In this document: piece after piece, positions 34,264 through 41,375 of the stretch
Position numbering within the stretch: position 1 is the first letter of the stretch
How the letters are laid out: the number at the start of each line of letters is the position of its first letter
From: Methylomagnum ishizawai
Lineage (GTDB): Bacteria; Pseudomonadota; Gammaproteobacteria; Methylococcales; Methylococcaceae
Length of the DNA stretch: 64,000 nt
Reading direction: 5' to 3'
NCBI RefSeq assembly: GCF_900155475.1
Contig: NZ_FXAM01000002.1
Span: forward strand, 1-64,000
Translations under genes and position numbers: made by a program
Notes under the pieces: model-generated
Databases searched by the model: none
Told to the model about the DNA's origin: nothing
What the model saw: only the letters and a program-made list of their open reading frames with translations

Positions 34264-35499
34264 GTGTTATCGGACCGGCGCAAAGCGTACCCGGTGCCAG
34301 GATGGGTGTCGCTACCGCGAAATCCAACCGTGTTAGCCTATCGACTTTTCATCGGGACAGCGGGAGCTGATTTGGAATCGAACACCGTCCATGGCGGGGC
34401 CGGGGCTTTCGACCCCCGCCATTTCACACTGGGCCGTCCGGTCCTGCGCGGCCTGCCGGAATTACGCGAACTTTTGATCCTCGCCGACCACGCGCTGCGG
34501 ATTCCCGCGGCCCAGGCCAGGGTCGAGGAATTGGCCCGGCTCGAACATGGGGGCGAATCCTTCCCGCTGCTCGCTTTCCGCTTCGGGCCCGACGACCCGG
34601 GCTTGCCGGTGTTCGCCTTGTTCGGCGGCGTGCATGGCTTGGAGCGCATCGGCACCCAGGTGGTCCTGGCCTATCTGCGCACCCTGCTGGAAATGGCCCG
34701 CTGGGACCGCGCCACCCAGGATATGCTGGCCACGACCCGGCTGGTCATGGTGCCCTTGCTGAATCCGGTGGGCATGTATCTCCGGTTCCGCGCCAACGGC
34801 AACCGGGTGGACTTGATGCGGAACGCCCCGGTCGAGGCCGAGGGCTTGGCGGCTTGGCATTGGTTCGGCGGCCAGCGCCTAACCCCCCGGCTGCCCTGGT
34901 ACCGGGGCGCGGCGGACGCGCCCATGGAAACCGAGGCGCGGGCGCTGTGCGACTTCGTCCGCCGCGAAATCTTCCCGGCCCGCACGGCCCTGAGCATCGA
35001 TGTGCATTCGGGTTACGGCAAGGTGGACCGGCTGTGGTTCCCCTACGCCAAGACCCGCGCCGCCTTTCCCGGCCTGCCCGAGGCCGTGGCTTTGAAACAC
35101 CTGCTCGACCGCTCACATCCCAACCATGTCTACCATGTCGAGCCGCAGTCGCTGCACTATCTGGCCCATGGCGACCTGTGGGATTACCTCTACGACGGCT
35201 ACCGCGCCATCCAACCCGATGGGCATTACCTGCCGTTCACGCTGGAACTGGGTTCCTGGCTGTGGGTGAAGAAGAACTGGGTCCAGGCGTTCTCGGCACT
35301 GGGCGTGTTCAATCCCCGGCTACCGCACCGGGTGCGGCGGACCTTGCGGCGGCATTTGTTCCTGTTCGATTTGTTCCACCGCGCCACCCGCTCGCCGGAG
35401 CCTTGGGCCGGGTTGGAACCCGCCGAACGCGGGCGGTTGGAGGCGCAAGGGCTGCGCCTTTGGTATGGGGGCGGGGAACGGGAGCGCCCGGCCCGCTAG
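34264..35499 (+). CDS. M14-family (zinc carboxypeptidase-like) hydrolase
   Basis: A 411-residue protein from a GTG at 34264 with GGAGG 7 bases upstream. Zinc-binding His and Glu appear in FGGVHGLERIG, substrate-binding Asn-Arg in GNRVDLMRN, the second zinc His in SIDVHSGYG and the catalytic Glu in LPFTLELGSW. The order and spacing match M14 peptidases and related succinylglutamate-desuccinylase-like enzymes. No signal peptide is obvious in the chosen frame. The C-terminal 60 residues are Arg-rich. Target (peptide or acyl-amino acid) is unknown. Tandem hairpins follow the stop codon. Confidence 0.8.
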   Translation: MLSDRRKAYPVPGWVSLPRNPTVLAYRLFIGTAGADLESNTVHGGAGAFDPRHFTLGRPVLRGLPELRELLILADHALRIPAAQARVEELARLEHGGESFPLLAFRFGPDDPGLPVFALFGGVHGLERIGTQVVLAYLRTLLEMARWDRATQDMLATTRLVMVPLLNPVGMYLRFRANGNRVDLMRNAPVEAEGLAAWHWFGGQRLTPRLPWYRGAADAPMETEARALCDFVRREIFPARTALSIDVHSGYGKVDRLWFPYAKTRAAFPGLPEAVALKHLLDRSHPNHVYHVEPQSLHYLAHGDLWDYLYDGYRAIQPDGHYLPFTLELGSWLWVKKNWVQAFSALGVFNPRLPHRVRRTLRRHLFLFDLFHRATRSPEPWAGLEPAERGRLEAQGLRLWYGGGERERPAR

Positions 35500-35545
35500 G
35501 CCGGTCGATGACGGCGGGTACGGTGCCCGCAGAAGGAAAACGGCA

Positions 35546-35616
35546 AAGGCCGGTTTCCAATCCCGGCCTTCGGCGGCTTCCCGCGGGGGGACGGTGGTGT
35601 CCACCCCGCGGGAAGC
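35546..35616. terminator. Two tandem hairpins between convergent genes
   Basis: AAGGCCGG (35546-35553) pairs with CCGGCCTT (35563-35570), and GCTTCCCGCGGGG (35576-35588) pairs perfectly with CCCCGCGGGAAGC (35604-35616). They lie between the peptidase gene and the convergent alkaline phosphatase gene, whose stop is 10 bases away, so they are probably a bidirectional terminator. There are no T-runs. Confidence 0.65.
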
Positions 35617-35625
35617 GTCTTTGGC

Positions 35626-37683
35626 TTATTTGACGCCCAAGGTCGCCTGTATCAGCGAGAAGAACACATCGGTGTTATCGATGGTACCGCCGAGCAGACT
35701 GGCCCCCCGGCCATAAGCCGACAGCGGAATGTCGCCGCCGGTATGGACGGCCTGGTCGCCCGGCACCTGGCCGGTCACGAAGAAGCCGTCGGCCTGCTGG
35801 ATGGGACGGGTTCCGCCCAGGCCGCCATCGGCGACGTTGTTGCGCGGATAACCGGACAGCGGCAGGACGCCATTGCCCGGCTGCTGGCTGTCGTTGGTCG
35901 GTTGCGGACGGGTGCGGTAGTCCTCGTAGCGGTCGCCGTTGGCACCGTAACCCACCAACAGGCGGTAGTCCACGTCGGTGGTGGTCGGGTAGCCGTCGGC
36001 GGCGATGGTGTACTTAGGGAACTTGGCGCTGTCGTAGGTGCCGACGGTGCCGTCGCGCAGGGCCGGGGTGCCCAGGGCGGTGCTGCCGCCCGCGGCGATG
36101 GCGGTTTGCAGGTCGGTGTCGGTCTTGGTGGAAGCGCCGATGATGACCGCGCCCGAGCATTCGTGGTCGGCGGTGACGATCACCAGGGTATCGGGATGGG
36201 TGGCAGCGTATTGCTTGGCCACGCCCACGGCACGGTCGAACTCGATGGCTTCCAATATCCAGCGCGAGCTATCCATCTGGTGGGCCTGCTTGTCGATGGA
36301 AGCGGCTTCCACCATCAGCACGAAGCCATCGGGGCTGTTGGCGTCCAGCACATCCAACGCCTTCTGGGCCATCTCGTCCAGCATGGGCTGGTCGGGGAAA
36401 CCATAGTCGTTGACCACGGTGGAGGTGCCGCGCTGACCGCCGATCTTGTCCAGGGCGATGTTCATGTTGGACAGGGAGAACAGGCCCAGCAGCTTGGACG
36501 GGGTGCCGGCCGCGGCGAGGGCGGTCCGGTCCGGGACGTAGGTCCAACCGGCGGCGGTGAAATCGCCGATCAGGTTGCGCGCCGGGTCGAGCGCCCCTGG
36601 GGCGGCCCCCCAACCCGTGACGATATCGGCGGGCAGGACGTAGTCGGTACCGGTGGTGCGTGCCGAGCCGTTGAAGGCGGCCCCGGCGTTGGAGGTCATG
36701 GCGCTCGGGTTGGGCAGGAACCACTTGCGACCGCCACCCATCAGCACGGCCAGGTGGGTCTTGTCGGCATCGTCCAGGTATTGATCGACGATGCCGGTGC
36801 CCGCGCCACGGTTGGCGGTGTGGACCGCGTTGGCGGCCGGGGTGGCGTCGAACACGTCGGCGGTGGTGACGATGCCCAGTTTCTTATTCTGGGTGCGGGC
36901 CAGGAATTCCGACAGGTATTCGACCCTGGGATTATCAAACGCGGCCTTGGTGTCGTCGGGCCAGACGCCTTCCTGGTTGTTCTGGGCCTTGTTGCCGGTC
37001 ACATAGTTCTGCATGCCGGGGGCCGAGTCGGTGATGATGGAGTTCAGCGAAGCCGTCATGATCATAGCGGTGTTCGGGAAGGTGTCCATGTTCAGCTTCT
37101 GGTTGACCTTGCCCTGGGCATAGCCGTTCAGCACGATGCGGGCGGCGGTGCGGTGGCTGGCCCCCATGCCGTCGCCCAGCATGATGATGATGTTCTTGGC
37201 CTTGTTGTGCCCCATGGCCTTGAGCTTGACCACCTCGAACTCGCCGTCGGCGCTGGTGGTCTTGCCGTCGCTCTGGGTGGCGACGGCGGTCAGGGTGTGT
37301 ACGCCTTCAGGACCGGACGGTTGGGCGCGTAGCGAGGCGGCGATGGCGTTCGGCACCGGGGGGCTGGCGGTGGTCAGCACATCGGCGGCGACCATGCTCT
37401 TGCGGCCGACGCTGGCGGGAACGATCCGCGCCACGCGGTTGCCATCGATCAGAAATTCCACCTGGGTGATGGTTTGGCCCGCGTCGGGGACGACGGTGGC
37501 CTGGATGTCGAAGCGCTGGCCATGGACGAAACGCGAGATCATCGGGCCATGGCTCGCGCCATGGGTCGCGAACCATTGGCTGGGTGGGGTCAGGCGGGTG
37601 ATGCTCAAGGCATCGGCAGCCTGGGCCCCCAACAACAGGGCCGCGCTCACGGCCAGGGTCATCGAGCTTTTACGGAATTTCAT
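35626..37683 (-). CDS. Secreted alkaline phosphatase (PhoA-like fold)
   Basis: A 685-residue protein with a signal peptide (MKFRKSSMTLAVSAALLLGAQAADA), an N-terminal Ig-like domain (about 45-150; ITQVEFLIDGNRVARI) and an alkaline phosphatase domain from KNIIIMLGDGMGASH onward. The metal-binding Asp is in LGDGMG, the nucleophile Ser in IITDSAPGMQNYVTG, and C-terminal metal ligands in VIVTADHECSGA. A long insertion (about 330-480) separates the metal-binding parts. It would release phosphate from organic esters in the periplasm or outside the cell. It lies downstream of the DUF3299 lipoprotein and PhoX-like genes on the same strand, forming a phosphate-scavenging group. Confidence 0.9.
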   Translation of the reverse strand: MKFRKSSMTLAVSAALLLGAQAADALSITRLTPPSQWFATHGASHGPMISRFVHGQRFDIQATVVPDAGQTITQVEFLIDGNRVARIVPASVGRKSMVAADVLTTASPPVPNAIAASLRAQPSGPEGVHTLTAVATQSDGKTTSADGEFEVVKLKAMGHNKAKNIIIMLGDGMGASHRTAARIVLNGYAQGKVNQKLNMDTFPNTAMIMTASLNSIITDSAPGMQNYVTGNKAQNNQEGVWPDDTKAAFDNPRVEYLSEFLARTQNKKLGIVTTADVFDATPAANAVHTANRGAGTGIVDQYLDDADKTHLAVLMGGGRKWFLPNPSAMTSNAGAAFNGSARTTGTDYVLPADIVTGWGAAPGALDPARNLIGDFTAAGWTYVPDRTALAAAGTPSKLLGLFSLSNMNIALDKIGGQRGTSTVVNDYGFPDQPMLDEMAQKALDVLDANSPDGFVLMVEAASIDKQAHQMDSSRWILEAIEFDRAVGVAKQYAATHPDTLVIVTADHECSGAVIIGASTKTDTDLQTAIAAGGSTALGTPALRDGTVGTYDSAKFPKYTIAADGYPTTTDVDYRLLVGYGANGDRYEDYRTRPQPTNDSQQPGNGVLPLSGYPRNNVADGGLGGTRPIQQADGFFVTGQVPGDQAVHTGGDIPLSAYGRGASLLGGTIDNTDVFFSLIQATLGVK

Positions 37684-37769
37684 GGTTCTTGGTCTCCGAA
37701 CATCTATATGTTATGGATTATCAACCCTAGGACTTGATTCAAAAAAATGACATTTGGGTACACCACCGA

Positions 37770-38285
37770 TCATTGCCGCGCCGCCGCGCTAGGAGGCGTC
37801 AACTCATCGATAAACAACCGGGTATACGAGACCCGTCCATTGGTTTCCTCCTTGGCACCCAACTCCAAACGCCCGACCAATTCCCACAGCCCTGGGCGGA
37901 AAGACAGAACTTTGTCGGCATAATCCGCCGGCAGATGTACGAACAGGGTCGAGCCGGGCAGATCGTCGGAAGGGCCATCCTCTTTCTCGGGGATATTCAC
38001 GGCGACCGGTGCCAGCATGAATAAACCGGGGGTGGGTTCCTCCTCGTGGACCATGTAACCGGCGATACGCACCCGTTTATGTTCCAGGGCCAGGAGTTTC
38101 CCCGAAGGCTCCAGCCCTTGCGGCCCGACCGGCATCTTGTAGAAATCCTGGAATTTGAGCTCGGCGGTGGGCGCGGACGCCTGGGCCGGAGGAGGCGGGC
38201 TTCGATGGGCGCAGCCACTGAACAGGGATAACGCGCACAAAGCCGGGACGAGGGCGGTGGGATAGGGAATTTTCGATAGCTTCAT
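37770..38285 (-). CDS. DUF3299-type lipoprotein
   Basis: A 171-residue lipoprotein from the ATG at 38283-38285 (the frame extends upstream, but the signal peptide starts here): MKLSKIPYPTALVPALCALS then LFSG-C lipobox. The mature part contains RVRIAGYMVHEEEPTPGLFML and STLFVHLPADYADK, as in DUF3299 proteins (an OB-like fold, function unknown). It lies between the two phosphatase genes on the same strand, separated from each by more than 80 bases, so it may respond to phosphate too. Its role is unknown. Confidence 0.7.
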   Translation of the reverse strand: MKLSKIPYPTALVPALCALSLFSGCAHRSPPPPAQASAPTAELKFQDFYKMPVGPQGLEPSGKLLALEHKRVRIAGYMVHEEEPTPGLFMLAPVAVNIPEKEDGPSDDLPGSTLFVHLPADYADKVLSFRPGLWELVGRLELGAKEETNGRVSYTRLFIDELTPPSAAARQ

Positions 38286-38417
38286 AAAGACTGGCCGTGA
38301 CTGTGGGGCATGGCTCGCGCCCGCCGGGATCGAGGCGGCGCTATTGGACAGCAAAGGCTTTACAAAGCTGTGAAGCTGGGATGTAGGTTGCGTGAATGAC
38401 CGATAAAAGCGGGACAG

Positions 38418-38477
38418 CCCGGCGGGACCGGAGCCCCGCCGGGTTGTAGGCGCAAACCCGGCACCGGGGGTGCCGGG
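38418..38477 (-). terminator. Two hairpins after the PhoX-like gene
   Basis: CCCGGCACC (38457-38465) and GGTGCCGGG (38469-38477) form a 9-base stem with a 3-base loop, 10 bases beyond the PhoX-like stop on the minus strand, followed by TTTG. A second 9-base stem, CCCGGCGGG (38418-38426) with CCCGCCGGG (38435-38443), comes next. The pair should end transcription before the DUF3299 gene. Confidence 0.7.
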
Positions 38478-38486
38478 AAATCCGGC

Positions 38487-40121
38487 TTATTTGACGTAGG
38501 CGGCGACCGGGCGGGCCGGTTCGACTTCCCACAGGGTGTTGTCGCCGTGCTGCTGGGTCCAGAAGAAGCGCCAGCCCTGACGGAACGGCATCGGCGGCTT
38601 CACGCCCAGGATGCCATCGACATCCGGGTCGCCGTCGGAGACATGGATGCCGGTGATTTCGTTGTCGCCTTCGTTCTGGAAGGCGGCGAAGGCCGCGATG
38701 CCCTGGGACTTGCCATCGTTGGCGGCGGAATCCAGGGTGGCGGAAGCGTCGCGACCCTCGGCGATGACGCGGACGGGATCGGCACCCGTGCCGTAATCGA
38801 CCATGGTATCGAACACATAGGCCGAATCCAGGGCGTTGCGCTGGACGTGTAGGGCATCGCCCGCGTCCTCTACGGCGACGACCTGGGTTTTGGTCAGGAA
38901 AGTGATGTTATCCAAGCCGGTGTGGGCCGCGTTGCCGCGGTAGAACAGTTTCAATCGGCCGGTGTTGGCGGAGGGGCCATCCGGCTGCGACAGCACGAAC
39001 AGGCCACCGAAACCGCCGTAGTTCTCGCCGGCTTCCGTCAATTGATTGGTGTCGCCGGTCTCGGTGAAATAGAAGTGCTTGAAGCCGGTGCCGGGCTGGA
39101 ACACGCCGTTTTCCGGGCGTTTGAACGGGGTGGCCCCGGCCAGTTTCGCGGCGGCGTTGGCATTGAACGGCGCGGTGCCGTCAGTGGCGGTGTTGTGGAC
39201 CGTGACCCACTGGGTCTTGAACATCTTGCCATAGGTATGCAGGGCCAGCATGTCGTCGGACAGGATATCCTGGTCCTTCTGGCCGGGGTGGAAGACCACC
39301 GGATGGCCCGCGTTGACGACCTGTAGGGCTTGCAGCACGCCGCCCGCCTTGAGGTTGGTCTTGTCGGTCGGGACGAAGCGGAAGACGAAACTGTTGGGCT
39401 GCTTGGCGTGGGGGTTGGCGGTACCGGAGGAGCCGCCGGCGTCCTCGACGATCCAGAGGTTGCCATCGCTGTCGGCCTGGATGCCTTCGTAGCCGCCCTG
39501 GCCCAGGATGCCGGTCAAGCCTTCGGCGGTGGAAGTGCCGGTGTAGTCGGCGTCGGCCTGCCACACGCCGCCGCCCAGGCTGCCTTCGGCGGTGAATAGC
39601 AACTTGCCGGAGAAGGGATACCAAGTGGAGCCGTCGAAGGTCGGCAAGGGCAGGCCATTCACGTCCTGGTCGGCCAACAGGGTGATGCGGTGGGCCGGAT
39701 CGGCGTCCAGGTTGACGCGGGTGATATAGCCGGCGGTGCCGGTTTCATGGCCTTGGAAGATGAAATGGGTGCCGTAGTCGTAGTGGGCATCGGCCCCGTG
39801 CTGGCCGGTCAGTACCAGGTAGGTGTTCTTATCCGGCTCGGTCTTGCTGGCTTCGGTGCCGGGAGCGGCGGCCAGCGGGATCAGCGGGCCATTGTCGTTG
39901 TAGCCGTAGAGCTTGGTCAGCGCCGAGCCGTTTTCGAGGGCCATGGCACCGGTGGCGGCGATATGCTGGGCCAATTCCTTGGACAGCGCGTTGGGCTGGA
40001 CCATGCCGGGGACTTTCGGATTGGCGGAAGCCACGGCAGTCAGGGCGTAGGGGGCGGCTTGCGCGGCGGCACCCATGGCCAGCATCAAGGCGGCGGAAAG
40101 GGCGTGCATCGGGTATTTCAT
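38487..40121 (-). CDS. PhoX-like (DUF839) alkaline phosphatase
   Basis: A 544-residue secreted protein with signal peptide MKYPMHALSAALMLAMGAAAQA. The mature part is a beta-propeller-like DUF839/PhoX-type sequence, with GYEGIQADSDGNLWIVEDAGG, FYFTETGDTNQ, QVVAVEDAGDALHVQ and the C-terminal GWRFFWTQQHGDNTLWEVEPARP. PhoX enzymes are calcium- and iron-dependent monoesterases used under phosphate limitation. The Tat twin-arginine motif usual for PhoX is not seen, so export by Sec is likely and metal content may differ. A candidate Pho box lies about 95-120 bases upstream of the start. Confidence 0.78.
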   Translation of the reverse strand: MKYPMHALSAALMLAMGAAAQAAPYALTAVASANPKVPGMVQPNALSKELAQHIAATGAMALENGSALTKLYGYNDNGPLIPLAAAPGTEASKTEPDKNTYLVLTGQHGADAHYDYGTHFIFQGHETGTAGYITRVNLDADPAHRITLLADQDVNGLPLPTFDGSTWYPFSGKLLFTAEGSLGGGVWQADADYTGTSTAEGLTGILGQGGYEGIQADSDGNLWIVEDAGGSSGTANPHAKQPNSFVFRFVPTDKTNLKAGGVLQALQVVNAGHPVVFHPGQKDQDILSDDMLALHTYGKMFKTQWVTVHNTATDGTAPFNANAAAKLAGATPFKRPENGVFQPGTGFKHFYFTETGDTNQLTEAGENYGGFGGLFVLSQPDGPSANTGRLKLFYRGNAAHTGLDNITFLTKTQVVAVEDAGDALHVQRNALDSAYVFDTMVDYGTGADPVRVIAEGRDASATLDSAANDGKSQGIAAFAAFQNEGDNEITGIHVSDGDPDVDGILGVKPPMPFRQGWRFFWTQQHGDNTLWEVEPARPVAAYVK

Positions 40122-40215
40122 ACTTCACCTTTGGTTTGATATCCGGTTAGATTCGATGGAAAACCCGGTTAGGCACGGGTCGCCCCTCGAATATCAGGAA
40201 ATATAAAAAACCCAG

Positions 40216-40242
40216 ATGACAGCGGAACAACCAGGATATGAC
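40216..40242 (-). promoter_or_regulatory. Candidate Pho box upstream of the PhoX-like gene
   Basis: On the minus strand GTCAT occurs at 40242-40238 and again, as CTGTCAT, at 40222-40216, exactly 22 bases apart; a degenerate GTTGT sits midway (40231-40227), giving an 11-base period. PhoB binds direct repeats of CTGTCAT with 11-base spacing. The site is about 95-120 bases upstream of the PhoX-like start. Confidence 0.5.
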
Positions 40243-40329
40243 GCCGTATTTAAATAATGATGACAAGGGGATTAAATGGTTTATTTGAACTAGAACATAC
40301 TGGTTTAATTGCACCTATCATGGTGGAAT

Positions 40330-41226
40330 TCAACCGACATAAGGCCGTTCCCGCAGCCATTTCACGGCGATCCATTTTTCCCCCGCCAATACTGGCGCTC
40401 CCCCATGCAGGCTGGCTGGATCGGGACGGCCTCCTGTATCGCAATTGCGGAAATAAACGGCCTGGCCCGTTTGGGGGATGGCCCGGAAATCACCGGCGTT
40501 GGGAAACAAGGTTTCACCACCCGCCTCCACCGCATTCAAATAGATTATCAAGGTGGCGACGCGCTGCCCGCCCCGCGCCAAATGGGCGGCGCTACCGGGA
40601 TCGGACTCCGGGAAATAATCGTAATGCGGGCGATATTCGCCACCCAAGCCATAATGCAGTATTTGGACGCCCTCGCCATGGTTCTGGGGAATCCCGGTGA
40701 ATTCGGCGATGCGGCGGTCCAGAACGGCGACCAGGGCATTTTCCGCGACCTGGAAATAGGTGCCAGAGCTGGACCGCCCCGCCACCACGTCCTCGCCCCC
40801 GGTGACGGGATCGACCACGGTGGAACGGGCCAGCTTGGCGGCGGAGAGCGCGATGAGTTCGGCGCATTCCTCGGGATCGAGGAAACCGCCGAGGAGCAGG
40901 AGTTGGGGCCGTTCCATGCGGGCCAAGACCCGCACGCTCCTATCGGATAGCCGGGCTTGGTTGGCCTGAACGCCGGAATGGACCGGGGCGGGCGGTGGTG
41001 GGGCGGGTCCGTCCGCCTGGGGCCGCCGCCCCAATTCGGCGACGACGCGGGCGGACAACCTGGATTCGAAGCCATTGGCGACCAGGATGGCGGTCAATTC
41101 CGCCGCCGCGCAGCCCCGCGCCAGGTTGGTGGCGATCCAATCCAACCACGGGTCGGGAATCCCTTTCAACGAAATCGATGGCAATTCCACGCTTATTTGT
41201 CCCATGAGAGCGTTTTCATTCCCCAT
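40330..41226 (-). CDS. Prolyl 4-hydroxylase-like 2-oxoglutarate/Fe(II) oxygenase
   Basis: About 298 residues from the ATG at 41226 (ATG at 41205 is equally possible; neither has a clear ribosome binding site). An N-terminal helical region is followed by the dioxygenase domain: LSDRSVRVLARMERPQLLLL, iron ligands His and Asp in YRPHYDYFP, distal His in SLHGGAPV, and the 2-oxoglutarate-binding Lys in EKWIAVKWLRER. All three metal ligands are present. Substrates of bacterial members include EF-Tu and small peptides; nothing here tells which. It stands alone on the minus strand, with a hairpin (41269-41290) upstream of its start. Confidence 0.88.
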   Translation of the reverse strand: MGNENALMGQISVELPSISLKGIPDPWLDWIATNLARGCAAAELTAILVANGFESRLSARVVAELGRRPQADGPAPPPPAPVHSGVQANQARLSDRSVRVLARMERPQLLLLGGFLDPEECAELIALSAAKLARSTVVDPVTGGEDVVAGRSSSGTYFQVAENALVAVLDRRIAEFTGIPQNHGEGVQILHYGLGGEYRPHYDYFPESDPGSAAHLARGGQRVATLIIYLNAVEAGGETLFPNAGDFRAIPQTGQAVYFRNCDTGGRPDPASLHGGAPVLAGEKWIAVKWLRERPYVG

Positions 41227-41268
41227 GCAAGGCGGGTCCAAGCGAATCATCGCCTTGCGTCGTACCGG

Positions 41269-41290
41269 GGTACACGCTTCAGTGTGTACC
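41269..41290. repeat. Short palindrome
   Basis: GGTACAC (41269-41275) pairs with GTGTACC (41284-41290) around an 8-base interval. It lies in the 150-base gap between the MalT/SARP-like regulator's end and the oxygenase start, and may be a terminator for the regulator gene or a dispersed repeat; there is no T-run. Confidence 0.4.
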
Positions 41291-41375
41291 GGAACCCTAC
41301 CCAGGGCAATCGCGCCATGTTGCAAGGTTCCCGAAAATCAATTCTACGCCGTGGAATAGTGGCAGGATCACAAGA

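Noticed and set aside
35743-37332. 529-codon plus-strand frame opposite the alkaline phosphatase
   Set aside because: Gly/Val/His-rich antisense of a clear phosphatase with signal peptide and metal sites; no domain or ribosome binding site.
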